Source: Acanthochromis polyacanthus (Eukaryota; Chordata; Actinopteri; Pomacentridae). Taken from it: a stretch of 64,000 bases of DNA. The position numbers and the translations under genes are program-made. Under the pieces are notes generated by a model. The model was not told where the DNA came from. It saw only the letters and a program-made list of their open reading frames with translations, and made no database searches. Shown in pieces: positions 50,185-62,000 of the stretch (the stretch's first letter is position 1; each line of letters opens with the position of its first letter). Location: NCBI RefSeq assembly GCF_021347895.1, contig NC_067132.1, positions 6,416,268-6,480,267 on the forward strand, given 5' to 3'.

Positions 50185-52080
50185 GGAAGCCACCTCAGTC
50201 CTGCAGGATTGTTTTGAGACCACAGACTGGGGGATATTTGCAGAAGGGGCAGAGCTGGAGAGTCCCACATCTGCTATGCTCTCCTACATCAACTTCTGCT
50301 CTGAGAGTGTACCATCAACAAAGATTGTTAATGTGTTCCCAAACTGAAAACCGTACTTGAACAGCGAGGTACGTGCCCTGCTGAGAGTGTGGAAGGCTAC
50401 CTTCAAGTCAGGAGATCAGCAGACTTATAAAGATGCATGGTGGTCCCTGTAGAAAGGCATCAACACGGCGCAAATACAAAGCGTATTGAGGAAGACTTTG
50501 ACAACAACCCCCGAAACATGTGGCAGGGGGTCAAGAGACTCACCGGCTATAAGGACGGTCAGACGTTGTCAGAGTCCATAGACAGCATCCTGCTGGACAC
50601 TCTGAACCAATTCTTCACTCGTTTTGACCAACGCAACGGACAGGCCCACACCTTCACTGCTCTTCCAGAGAGGGACGACACCCCCATCTAGTTGCAGCAG
50701 CATCAAGTCAGAGCCACCCTGAGCAGAGTCATCACAGGAAAACGTCTGGTCCAGATGGTGTCACAGGGAGAGCACTCAAGTCATGTGCAAAATCACTGGC
50801 AGAGGTTTTCATCACCATGTTAAACCTCTCGCTACTACAGTCTGCAGTGCACACCTGCCTTAAGACAGCCACCATCGTCCCTGTGCCGAAGAACACAGTG
50901 AGCTGCCTGAACGACTATCGCCCTGTTGCTCTTACCCCCATCATAACCAAATGCTTTGAAAGACTCATATCATCCCATATTTAGGCTGCTATTCTTGCTG
51001 ACATCGATCCACATCAGTTTGCATACAGGGCAAGCAGGTTAACGGATGACTCCATCATCACATCTCTTCACACAGCCCTCACACACCTGGAAGGGAGTAA
51101 CACCTATGTGAGGATGCTGTTTGTGGATTTCAGCTCCGCCTTCAATACAGTTCTCCTTCACAAACTGGTTATGAAGTTCAGCAACCTTGGGCTCGGCAGC
51201 TCACTGTGCTCCTGGACATCGAAGTTCCCCAGGAACAGACCCCAAAACGTCAGGATCAGAAACCACATCTCCTCACACTCATCTTGAACACCGGTACTCC
51301 ACAGGAGTGTGTCCTCAGCCCCCTGTTATACTCTATTCACACACGACTGCTGTCCTGTTCACTCCAGCAACACCATCATCAAGTTTGCTGATGACCCCAA
51401 CATCATAGGACTAATTAGAGACAATTATGAATCAGCCTACGGGGAGGAGGTATGCTCTCACCATAAACTAAGGAGATGGTCATGGATTTTAGGAGATCAT
51501 GGTGAATGGAACACTCCACCCTCTACATCGATGGAGAGGAGGTAGAGAGGGTGGAGAGCTTCAGGTTCCTCAGGGTCCACATCTCAGGCACATGCAGGCT
51601 TTGCATTACACACTAGGTGGAGACAGCCCAACAGAGACTGTACTTCCTCAGGAAGCTGCGTCAGGCTCTTCCCCCTCAAAAGCTACTCACACACTTCTAT
51701 CGCTCCACCATTGAGAGCCTACTGACCAACTGCTGTACTGCAGAGGACAGGAAGGACCTGCAACGGGTAGTGAGAGCAGCAGAGCGGGTGATTGGGACCA
51801 CGCTACCTCCCCTAAGAGACATTTACACCAGCAGACTGCAGAAGAAAGCCCGGGGAATGACCAGAGTGCAATGTGCAATATTTAGGCATAGAGCAGGTCT
51901 CTAACCATAAACCGTTTCCACACTGTATATTTTGCTTTTATATTTTGGTTGTGTATATTTTTAGTGTGTTAATATTGCCTTATATAGTTTAGTTTTATTG
52001 CCGCTATGTGGAGAGTGCTAAACTGATTGTCACTGTTTTCTGTACGAGTGACAAAAAAGATCTATTCTATTCAACTTTAC
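50185..52080 (+). mobile_element. L2/CR1-group LINE, third copy
   Basis: Begins in the endonuclease-RT linker (CLRTTDWGIFAEGAELESPT) and ends with a 3' tail in which GACAAAAAAGATCTATTCTA leads to TTC near 52073. Its target duplication was not found. Confidence 0.85.
50200..51904 (+). pseudogene. LINE RT pseudogene, third copy
   Basis: Linker, then palm text [20 protein letters not shown] and [11 protein letters not shown] stop at about 50983 precedes DPHQFAYRASRLTDDSIITS. FVDFSSAFNTVL (A motif) follows, then after frameshifts the region SNTIIKFADDPNIIGLIRDN with the FADD box kept. The thumb reads QQRLYFLRKLRQALP and, at the end, RKDLQRVVRAAERVIGTTLP (51617-51904). Several stops and shifts. 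Confidence 0.83.
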
Positions 52081-52295
52081 ACATGCATAACACATGCCTG
52101 TGTTCAGCGCAAGGTCAGGGAATGAACAGTCTTGGCAAAGTACTGCGCTCTCTGAGTGCTTTTCTTGTGGAAATATATATTTTAAGGCTTTATAAACCCT
52201 CCCCACACACCGCACATAAGTGCAGAGCAACACTGTGCGCAGTGATCAGAAGTCTATGTGAAATGGGCAAGACCAGATGCGAAACGTTGCTATGC

Positions 52296-53024
52296 CAGGG
52301 TTCTCGCCAGCGCATTTCAGCGTAACGGCCCGTTACGCTGTCATAACAGCCCGTTACGCTGTCTAATGGGCCTTTACGCAGTCGTAATGGCCTGTTATGC
52401 TGTCAGTTTGAAAGATTATGCTGTGATTAGGGCTGCTATGCCAACGCATTTCAAAGATTACGGTGTTATGAGAGTGTGTGGCTCTGTCCTGAGAGAGGGA
52501 GAGAGAGCAGCGTGTGTGTGTGGGAGAAAGGGGGAGAGCGAGATGTCCAAGCGACCTTGAATGCAGCGCGAGCGAGAGAGCCGGCAGTCCATTCAGTCGG
52601 TGCAGTCGGTTCAGTAGAGGAGGAGAGGTGTGTAGTTGCTGGATTGGCGGTACTGTGCGGTTGATAGACAATAAAGGCTGCAGTGTTCTTTGATACGGCT
52701 GGGCTCCTGTGTCTTTGCCTCTACGGCTGCTGAGGAAGTGAAGGGGGTTAACCCCGGGCTTCCTGACCACGGTCGGGGGCCGAACAGGAAGGGTTAACAC
52801 TGTGATTAGGGCCGCTGCGCTGTTATTTTGACAGATAAATGCCATGTGCATTTGTTTTTATCGACTGGGTGCCTAGCTAGGATAATTTGTCTCCCCACCT
52901 CAGCCGTACTTTCCTGTCGATTGACCCGTTCCCATCTATTGCGCATGCGCATTCCCGACTATTGCGCGTGCGCGTGCAGCAGGACCTGCCGTTACGCTGA
53001 AAAAAAATCCTGGTGAGAACCCTG
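52296..53024. mobile_element. CAGGG-ended DNA element with subterminal palindromes
   Basis: Starts CAGGGTTCTCGCCAG and ends with the complement of CAGGGTTCTCACCAG. TATGC occurs on both sides (52291-52295 and 53025-53029), a possible 5-bp duplication. Near the left end a perfect 11-bp inverted repeat with a 1-nt centre (CAGCGTAACGG/CCGTTACGCTG, 52318-52340) is followed by several more CGTTACGCTGTC-like motifs. The right end has CCGTTACGCTG once (52989-52999). The interior holds a GA-rich block and AATAAAGG (about 52669), which could be a nested LTR. Class undetermined. Confidence 0.7.
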
Positions 53025-53029
53025 TATGC

Positions 53030-53454
53030 ACAGGAGACCGAAGAGACTGATGCTGCGGTCACTGAGCCAATGAGCGGCCAGTGCTGTCTGCTACGCATTT
53101 TATTTTGATTAAATATTCTTTAAATACATTTGTCATTTTTGTTATTTTTTATATTGTTTTCGCTTGAAAATGCTTATTTTACCGTAAAAATAATTAAAAT
53201 AATTTAGCAATCACAGAGTCGGTCACTATGACTGAATTGTTGTGCTGCAGTGCACCATGTGAGTTCGGGGTGTAAGGGATTTTAATGTCATTATTGTGGT
53301 TTATGTTTGTGTGAAAGTGTTATTAGTGTTTGTGTTTTATTGTGTTTTTGTGGTTTAGTTAACCTAGTTAGTTTGGTTAAGTGTTATGTTGTCAAGACCT
53401 TGAGTGTGAAATGTAGTGTGTCTGATGACTTCCTGTCACATTTTTAATATTGCT
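53030..53454 (+). other. Intron 8 sequence, nothing recognised
   Basis: TG- and TTT-rich intron DNA between two mobile elements. Confidence 0.4.
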
Positions 53455-53682
53455 GATATCTCTGTGTCAAAATAAAAGCAGTTACATAGTGCATAAAAGG
53501 CAGACATCTTTTCTCCAGCGTAATTCTTCAACACATCTCGCCACAATAAGAAATAAGGAAAAATATCTTTTCCACAAAATTCTGCGATATAGCGAAAAAT
53601 CCGAGATACCAAATGCAATTTAAAAATCTATGATACAGTGAGACCGCGAAAAGTGAACGCAACATGGCGAGAGACCACTGTA
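53455..53682 (-). mobile_element. Mariner/pogo-like MITE, right end
   Basis: Read from the minus strand it starts TACAGTGGTCTCTCGCCATG and continues with TTCACTTTTCGCGGTCTCAC and TCGCTATATCGCAGAATTTT. It is the same family as the end at 49215. The LINE and other repeats between them make it uncertain whether they were once a single element. Confidence 0.6.
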
Positions 53683-53730
53683 TTTTAATGTAACAGAACC
53701 TGTAATGAATATGAGCTGGACAGCCTATGT

Positions 53731-55321
53731 TACACTGCTCAAAAAAATTAAGGGGACACTTATTAAAAAAAAAAAAAAAACATATTTCAATGTGGGGGGA
53801 AAAACGAACTGGATATTTACATTGATATGGATTGGACAATGTGTTAGGAATGAAAAGATGCCACATTGTTTGATGGAAGTGAAAATTATCAACTCTCAAG
53901 AGGGCTAAATTCAAGACACCCCAAAATCAAACTGAAAAACTGATGTGGCAGGCTTTTCTGTCTTTCTGAAACTCCTTGGCAGCAACTCAGAATGGTATTC
54001 AGTAGTTTGTATGGCCTCCATGTGTTTGTATGCATGCCTGACAATGTCGGGACAAGCTCCTAATGAGACGACGGATGGTGTCCTGGGGTATCTCCTCCCA
54101 GAAATGGACCAGGGCATCACTGAGCTCCTGGACAGTTTGAGGAGCAACCTGATAGTGTCTGATGGAACAAAACATAATGCTCCAAAGGTGTTCTATTGGA
54201 TTCAGGTGAGGTGAGCATGGGGGCCAGCTAATGGTATCAGTTCCTTCATCCTCCAGGAACTGCATGAGTTCTCCGACCACATAAGACTGGGCATTGTCGT
54301 GCACCAGAAGGAATCCAGGACCACTGCACCAATATAGGGTCTGACAGTGGGTCAAAGGATTTCATCCTGATACCTAAAGGCAGTCAGAATGCCATTGTCC
54401 AGCCTGTAGAGGTCTGTGCGTCCCGCCATGGATATGCCTCCCCAGACCATCACTGACTCGCCACCAAACCGGTCATGCTGAACAATGTTACAGGCAGCAT
54501 AACATTCTCCACGGCTTCTCCAGACCTTTTCATGTCTGTCACATGGGCTCAGGGTGAACCTGCTCTCATCTGTGAAAAGCACAGGGCACCAGTGGTGGAC
54601 CCACCAGTTCCTGTGTTTTATGGCAAATGCCAACCGAGCTCCACGGTGCCGGTCAGCGAGCACAGGGCCCACTATAGGATGTCGGGCCCTCAGACTACCC
54701 TCATTAAATCTCTTTCTGATTGTTTGATCAGAGACATTCACACCAGTGGTCTGCTGGAGGTCATTTTGTAGGGCTATAGCAGTGTTCATCCTGTTCCTCC
54801 TTGCACAAAGGAGCAGATACCTGTCCTGCTGATGGGTTAAGGACCTTCTACAGTCCTGTCCAGCTCTCCTAGACAAACTGCCTGTCTCCTTGAATCTCCT
54901 CCATGCTCTTGAGACTGTGCTGGGAGACACAGCAAACCTTCTGGCAATGGCACACACTGATGTGCCATCCTGGAGGAGTTGGACTGTCTGTGGAACTTCT
55001 GTAGGGTCCAGGTATCGCCTCATGCTTCCAGAAGTGACTCCGACCCTAGCCAAATGCAAAACTAGTGAAAAACGGTCTGAAAACATTAGGAAAGAAAAAA
55101 ATGTCAGTGGCCTTCACCTGTAAACTCATTCCTGGTTTGGGGGTTGTCTCATTGTTACCCCTCTAGTGCATCTGTTGTTAATTTTATGAACACCAAAGCA
55201 GCTGAAACTGACTAAAAAGCCCCTCAGTTACTTACTTGACCAGATCAGTATCCCACGTTTGACTGACTTGATGCAGTGCTTAGATTAAAAAGTGTTCCTT
55301 TAATTTTTTTTGAGCAGTGTA
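53731..55321 (-). mobile_element. Tc1-type transposon, third, lightly damaged
   Basis: TA-flanked ends TACACTGCTCAAAAAAATTA (53731) and the complement of TACACTGCTCAAAAAAAATT (55321), leading to AAGG(G/A)(G/A)ACAC. The minus strand holds one transposase gene with one stop and one frameshift. Confidence 0.93.
53999..55086 (-). pseudogene. Tc1-like transposase pseudogene
   Basis: The first frame (55086-54352) reads [40 protein letters not shown] (HTH), and FTDESRFTL with the first catalytic D. It ends at a stop after YQDEIL. The second (54355-53999) reads FLLVHDNAQSYVVGELMQFL with the second D, and SPHLNPIEHLWSIM with the E, at DD34E spacing. A stop and a shift lie between. C-terminus ACIQTHGGHTNY is complete. 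A functional enzyme would insert at TA. This copy is inactive. Confidence 0.9.
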
Positions 55322-56060
55322 TAAATGTGCCTGCTGTGATCCTCTTTTTATCCCTCAAAATATTCACAGAAAATATTGTGCATACAACTATACATTTGCA
55401 AATTTAGTATGTGTACATACATTATCAAAAATATTATATAAATCTCGATATAAATGTTGTAACAGATCAGAATGCACAGAGCAGGTGTCACACATTGTCA
55501 TATTCTGTTGTCTAACTTGAACCCCAGTTTTCGTACCTCAGCCAGCTTTTTGTCTGGCAGCATCCAGACAACAAATGATGTTTGTGATCTGTAATTAACA
55601 TGTTTTCTTTTTGGTATGCATTCTCTATGGGTTCTACATTTTAATTCAAATTTTTGTTTTTACCAGAATAGTCACACATCTGCAATAAAATGGTCTAAAG
55701 AAATTGCCCTCTAAATTTGAGCTCATGTGACCTCTCTGAGTAAAAGGTGCAGTATTCATTTGGAAATTGAAGTTTTAGTCCCTGGTGTTTCTAAAGAGAG
55801 CTTAACAACATCAGTACAGTATATTTTATATTACACCACACAAGTCTATTCTTTCTTATTCCTGATCTTTCCCATCTCAGTGACAAAGTAGAAGTAAAGT
55901 AGAACTGGTGGTTAGAGTAAGCTTTTGTTTCACTAATTTTTACTTCTCAATCTGTTTCTGCAGAGTTTTATATAAAACCCTAAAATGCAGATGGTATCCT
56001 AATTATATCGCATAACATCTCCAGTCAGAACAGGTGCAAATATTGCCCAAAACCGATGTA
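55322..56060 (+). other. Intron 8 sequence, nothing recognised
   Basis: AT-rich, no ends or coding similarity that I can support. Confidence 0.45.
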
Positions 56061-56064
56061 TTAA

Positions 56065-56598
56065 CCCCTTAAGCTTCAGTGTACCGCCGGTGGTACACCT
56101 ACTAATTTGCATAGGAATTTCAAGAATGTCCGACGGCTGCAAACACGATTATACAAACACTATACGCCGATGGAAAGCTTAGATTCTCATGAATCCGCCG
56201 GTATAAACCACTTTCAGATGCGATTACCACAGCGGGTGAGAAAAACACATTTGTCCGACAAAAACGAATATTCATCCATCCGTTCTCTATACACGGCTTC
56301 AACGCACACAGCGCGACTCACATTTCCGGGTTTATTATTACACACAAAAAAAAAGATTCCACAAAAAACGGCCATAATCCAACCTTTTACATCCAGATGA
56401 CACAAGCCAGTAAACTATTTTATCCAAAACATGTCCTGAAGTCGGTATAAAATCCCCGAATCGGTCATTTTCAAGGAAATGCACCTCGCGATGCCCGTCC
56501 AATATTCCCTGTATTTTTCGTAATTTTTTTTATTTAAAAATAGAATATTAGCGATTTTTTGTACTGAAAACGGCTGGAATTGACTGAAGCTTAAAGGG
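56065..56598. mobile_element. TTAA-flanked MITE (piggyBac type), copy 1
   Basis: Ends CCCCTTAAGCTTCAG (56065) and the complement of CCCTTTAAGCTTCAG (56598), flanked by TTAA (56061-56064 and 56599-56602). A near-perfect palindrome GTGTACCGCCGGTGGTACAC (one mismatch) lies about 14 nt inside the left end. 534 bp. A 97-codon frame inside is not convincing as a gene. Confidence 0.9.
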
Positions 56599-56602
56599 TT
56601 AA

Positions 56603-57654
56603 TAGACTGCAGAAATGCTTCTCTTCTTAGTTAGCCACCTTGGCTTCAAACAAAGACAAACACACGAGCAAACAGCAGCTGATGTTGTATCACTATCAAT
56701 GATTATTATAGAGGTGGGCCAGGCACAGTGTGTGAACATAGCGGAGGATTTCTGAGAAATAAGGGATTCCTCCTGTGTTTGAGGTGCGCCGATGAAAGCA
56801 TGTACAAACAAAGCTCCTCAAAAGTCCAGCAGTGACTACTATAATTACAACTTTTAATGATGAATTATAAAGGTGTAGATGGAGATTCTCTTCGTGTAGT
56901 CTCTCAATATACTAAACATTTGTTTTCAGCACTGCTTGTTTTCCAAACACATGCGCTGTTGCCTGTGGCCAGTTCACACAATCACAAAGTGTGGGCTGCA
57001 CACAGACAGTCCACACAGACCCTGGCAGTCTTGGGCAGATGACAAAATTTACACCTTGCATACTCTTGTATAAGCTTCTTCTTTACACTGTATTTTAATT
57101 TTATTTTGTATATTTTCTGACGTGCTGAACTTCTGCATGAAAGGAGGCCCTTTAAACTTGTGATTATTTATGATGTAGGTACTTCCAGTAAAAAGAATAA
57201 AGATAACAAAGCAGATATGAATCCATACATTTATGATGAAGAAATAGGTGATCCTGTTTTATCCCCTATATCTACTCCTGGAAAGAGCAGAAAACTTTGC
57301 TAAGCACTGCACAAACTTACTGAAGCTGCAGTTAGCCATTATCCTCTTGTGACATTTACATGTAGTCTTTTGTTCACATTCACACTTCAGCTGGTTTCAA
57401 TGATTTTTCTGGAGCTAAACACAGGAATACCTAGATGAACTCATATGCACTTTACACACAATAAGAGCTATTCAAGGTCACAAAACAGTGATGCACACTG
57501 ACCCACAGACTGTAATGATGATACTTATCCAGACGGATGAAAAGATTTCACAAATTGAAACTTGTCTGTACCTACAGATACCAACTCAGATTATGGAGTG
57601 TGGATAACCTAGTGAAAACCGAGCTTGATCTGTTGTCAGCAAAAACGTGCCTTT
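56603..57654 (+). other. Intron 8 sequence, nothing recognised
   Basis: No repeat ends or coding similarity before the L1 target duplication. Confidence 0.45.
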
Positions 57655-57821
57655 GATAATGCGTGCTGGGGCTTCCGGTTTGGCAGTAGATGGAGTAGGT
57701 ACGCAGTTCGCTAGCTCCCACGACCTTTAAAGATTTTTGTGTAAAAACAACCCGTTTATTGGTTCTCAAGGTCCTCATTTTTATCGGCAAGATTTTTAGC
57801 AGCTTTGACTCACTTTTTGGA

Positions 57822-58637
57822 ATGTCAAAGTCTGGGAAGCAGTCAAAGGACTCGCACGCGGTCACCTCGGTGGATACGAGCAGCAGCATGGCTAGCTTAA
57901 CGGTTCAGCACATCACTGAGCTCCTGGAGCAGCACCGGGCATCTCTGACCACCGATTTTGAGACTTCTTTCGCCTCATTTGAAGAGAAGCTTGATCAGAT
58001 CCTGGTTTCTGGTCATGGTAAGCGCATCGCGGACTTGGAGGCTAACACGGGGGAGGTCGGCAGTCATCTGGACCGCAGCGAAGCCGCCTGCGCCTCTCTC
58101 CAGGAGGAGACCAAATGGCTGTGGTCCAGGCTGGCTGAGCTGGAGGGCCGCAGCCGGAGACAAAACATCCGCATTGTCGGCCTTCCTGAAGATACCGAGG
58201 ACGGTCGCCCCACTGCCTTCTTCTCCCAGTTCCTCGTAGATGGCGTGCTCCCCTCAGCCCAGGAGCTGGACCACGCCCATCGCAGCCCTGTCGCCAAGCC
58301 TGGTTCGGGCTCGAGGCCGCGCATGGTGGTAATCCGTTTTCATCGCTACCAGGTCAAAGACGCGGTCATCAGGGAGGCGCGCAAGCATGACAGCCTGGAG
58401 TATGCCGGCCACAAGATCCGGATCTACGAAGACTACACCGCGGATGTCCTGAAACAACGTTACGAGTACAAGGAGGTCATGGCTGAACTTTACAAGCGCG
58501 GTCTCTGTCCATCTCTCCTCTACCCCGCGAGGCTGCGCGTCACGCTGTCTAGTGGTGAGAGGAGATGGCTCCCCTCTGTGGCCCACGCGGCTAACTTCCT
58601 GAAGACCATGGATGGTGGCCCGTCTTCTCCTCCGTGA
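57822..58637 (+). CDS. L1 ORF1 protein, intact
   Basis: An open frame; I choose the methionine at 57822 (MSKSGKQSKDSHAVTSVDTS) over the upstream one at 57759, whose lead is hydrophobic and atypical. The middle has a coiled-coil-like stretch (EEKLDQILVSGHGKRIADLE and LQEETKWLWSRLAELEGRSR). An RRM-like region follows: RQNIRIVGLPEDTEDG...RPRMVVIRFHRYQVKDAVIR. The C-terminal domain has ARLRVTLSSGERRWLPS. ORF1p binds L1 RNA as a trimer and is needed for retrotransposition. No stop interrupts it. Confidence 0.88.
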   Translation: MSKSGKQSKDSHAVTSVDTSSSMASLTVQHITELLEQHRASLTTDFETSFASFEEKLDQILVSGHGKRIADLEANTGEVGSHLDRSEAACASLQEETKWLWSRLAELEGRSRRQNIRIVGLPEDTEDGRPTAFFSQFLVDGVLPSAQELDHAHRSPVAKPGSGSRPRMVVIRFHRYQVKDAVIREARKHDSLEYAGHKIRIYEDYTADVLKQRYEYKEVMAELYKRGLCPSLLYPARLRVTLSSGERRWLPSVAHAANFLKTMDGGPSSPP

Positions 58638-58837
58638 TCGGGTTCCGAGCAACACTCCTCTGTTTTCCCCCTTGGACTTGCCAGTCGGTTCTGTGAGTAA
58701 TGTACTGCTCCCCCCTCTCCCCCCGGCCGCGCAACATGGAGCGCAGATGTTGTCTGTTATATTTTATAAAGCTGTTGCTCATTTGTTTACTGAAAGGGTT
58801 TGTTATAAATGCTGCTTGATGTCGGGAAGAATCCTAT

Positions 58838-58918
58838 TGTTATTATAATTATATTATTATTATTATTATTAATATTATTAATAGTAATATTATTATTATT
58901 ATTACTGTTATTATTATG
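58838..58918 (+). repeat. (ATT)n tract in L1 spacer
   Basis: Interrupted ATT/TTA repeats between L1 ORF1 and ORF2. Confidence 0.9.
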
Positions 58919-59044
58919 TTAAAAGACTGCTGCGGATATATATTTAAGCGGTCTGATAGTCTTTTTGGGTTGTTTTTACTATCTTTTATTCTCAATGTTA
59001 TGTGGGACTTGGCAGGCTTAGGAAGCAGGCTTCTTAGGTTAGTC

Positions 59045-62000
59045 ATGGAAAGACTGGAGGCCTTGATGTCCTATCAAGCCTCATCGTGGGTTTTACAAGT
59101 GCAGTTTTGGAATGTGAAGGGGCTGAACCACCCAGTGAAACGGACCAAAGTAATCTCCCACTTAAAACAACTTAAAGCAGCAATTGTATTTCTCCAGGAA
59201 ACCCATCTCCGTCCCTCTGATCAGTGCAGGCTGGAGAGAGCTTGGACTGGGCAGGGTTTTCATTCCACATTTGGCGGCAAGGCCAGGGGCACTGCAATCC
59301 TTATAGACCAACATATTTCCTTTGTTTCCTCTCAAGTTACAGGAACGGTCGATTTATTATTGTTTCAGGGAAGTTGGGGGACAGAAATGTCACCATGGCC
59401 AACCTCTATGCCCCAAATACAGACGACGTACAATTTTTCCAGAGCTTCTTTTCCAGACTTTCCAACCTCGAATCACACTCCTTGATCCTTGGTGGAGATT
59501 TCAATTGTTTTATGAATGAGAACTTGGATCGTTCCCCTCCCAAACATGCCATCTTAAGTAAATCAGCTAGGTTAATTAAATCATTCCTGTCTGATTGCAG
59601 CTTCTCCAACACCTGGCGTTTCCTCTACCCCTCCAGCAGAGAATACTCTTTCTTCTCCCATGTCCACCAAACATATTCGCGGATTGACTATTTCTTCCTA
59701 GATAACTCCCTGCTTCCAAATCTTAATCACTGCAGCTATGAGGGTATAGTTCTTTCTGACCATGCGCCAGTTGTCCTTAATCTTTCTTTCTCTGGAACTG
59801 TGAAGACAAGGAGGCATTGGAGGTTGAACCCATCTCTACTTGTGGATGAAAACTTCTCACTCCACATTTCCAGTCACATTAAGCTGTTTCTTCAAGATAA
59901 CGATACCCCAGGTATGTCTTAAAAAGTGATCTGGGAAGCATTGAAGGCTTACTTGAGGGGTGAAATCATATCATTTGCTGCTCACAAAACTAAGACTTCT
60001 AAAAGGAGGCAGGCAGACATTGTGGACCAGATTTTGTGCATTGATAGGCAGCATTCCATTTCTCTCTTTATACATAGAGCGTCTAAAACTACAGTCTGAG
60101 TCAATCTCCTCACCTCCCGTCATGTGGACGGTCAGCTTCTTAGAATCAAGTGTACTTTTTACGAGCATGGGGAGAAGTCAGGCAGGTTATTGGCTAACCA
60201 ATTGCGGGGTCTTAGAGCTCGGCAGGTCATCCCTGGTGTCCGATCTAATGATGGTTCTGTATCCTCAAATCCGAAAATAATCAATGAGAGATTCTGGTCT
60301 TTTTTTTCTAATCTTTATACCTCAGACTCTACACCAGATAGCGACATGATGGAAAACTTTTTCCATAATTTAGATATGTCCTCACTGACAAAAAACCAGA
60401 AGAACAAACTAGAGGCTCCAATCACCCAGAGCGAGATACTGAAATCAATATCCTCCATGCAAACAGGTAAAGCCCCTGGTCCTGATGGGTTACCACCAGA
60501 GCTTTACAAGAAACTGGCAGCAGACCTATCTCCCTTTCTCTGTTCGGTGTTTGCTGACTCTTTTGATTCCGGTGCACTCCCTCCCACATTTAGCCAAGCC
60601 TGCATCTCCTTGTTGCTAAAAAAAAGAAAAGGACCCTTTAGATTGCTCCTCATATCGGCCCATTTCTTTACTGAGCACAGATGTTAAAATCTTAGCGAAA
60701 GTTCTGGCAAGCCGATAAGAAGATGTCCTTCCTTTCATTATTTCACCCGACCAAACTGGGTTCATAAAGGCCCGACATTCTTTTTATAACATCCGGAGAC
60801 TAACATAATTTACTCCAGTGAGAAAGACAAGCAGGAATGCCTTCTGTCTGTTGACGCTGAAAAGGCGTTCGACAGAGTAGAGTGGCACTTTCTCTTCCGA
60901 GCTCTTTCCAGTTTTGGTTTTGGGCCCTTATTCTCATCATGGATCAAACGGCTCCATCAGTCTCCCTCTACCTTGGTCTTAACTAATGGCCTGTACTCTC
61001 ATCCATTTGATCTACACAGAGGAACATGGCAGGGCTGCCCTCTTAGTCCGCTTCTCTTTGCCATTGCCATAGAGCCACTGGCTATAGCTATCCGTAGCAA
61101 CAGTGGTATAAAGGGTATTCGAAGGGGAGGCGTAGAGCACAAGGTCTCCCTTTATGCAGATGACCTTCTTTACATTTCAGACCCTAACAGCTCCCTTCCT
61201 GAAGCTCTTACACTTTTCGAAACGTATGGCCATATATCTGGATACAAGATCAATCTGGGCAAAAGTGAACTATTTCCAGTTAGCAAATGCGCACACATGG
61301 CAGTTGGCATAGTTTCCAAATTCAAAGTAGTGGCTGAACGATTTACTTATCTTGGCGTTTGTGTCACAAGAACATATAGGGACCTTTTCAAGCACAACTT
61401 CCTCAACCTGATTTACCAAGCCAAGATTTCTCTATCAAAGTGGTCCCCTCTCACACTCTCTTATCGGTAGGATTAATTCGATTAAAATGACCATACTTCC
61501 TAAATTTTTATATCTTTTTCAATGTCTCCCCATTTTGATCCCCAAATCTTTTTTTAACCCCTTAAGCTTCAGTGTACCGCCGGCGGTACACCTACTAATT
61601 TGCATAGGAATTTCAAGAATGTCCGATGGCTGCAAACGCAATTATACAAACACTATACGCCGATGGAAAGCTTAGATTCTCATGAATCCGCCGGTATAAA
61701 CCACTTTCAGATGCGATTACCACAGCGGGTGAGAAAAACACATTTGTCTGACAAAAACGAATATTCATCCATCCGTTCATTATTACACACAGAAAAAAAG
61801 ATTCCACAAAAAACGGCCATAATCCAACCTTTTACATCCAGATGACACAAGCCAGTAAACTATTTTGTCCAAAACATGTCCTGAAGTCGGTATAAAATCC
61901 CCGAATTGGTCGTTTTCCAGGAAATGCACCTCGCGATGCCCGTCCAATATTCCCCGTATTTTCCGTAATTTTTGTTTAATTTAAAAATAGAATATTAGTG

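Noticed and set aside
56107..56400. 97-codon frame in the TTAA MITE, partly kept in the second copy (61600-61845)
   Set aside because: The second copy has a 46-nt deletion and the frame matches no known protein. Similarity between the copies is explained by their being the same repeat.
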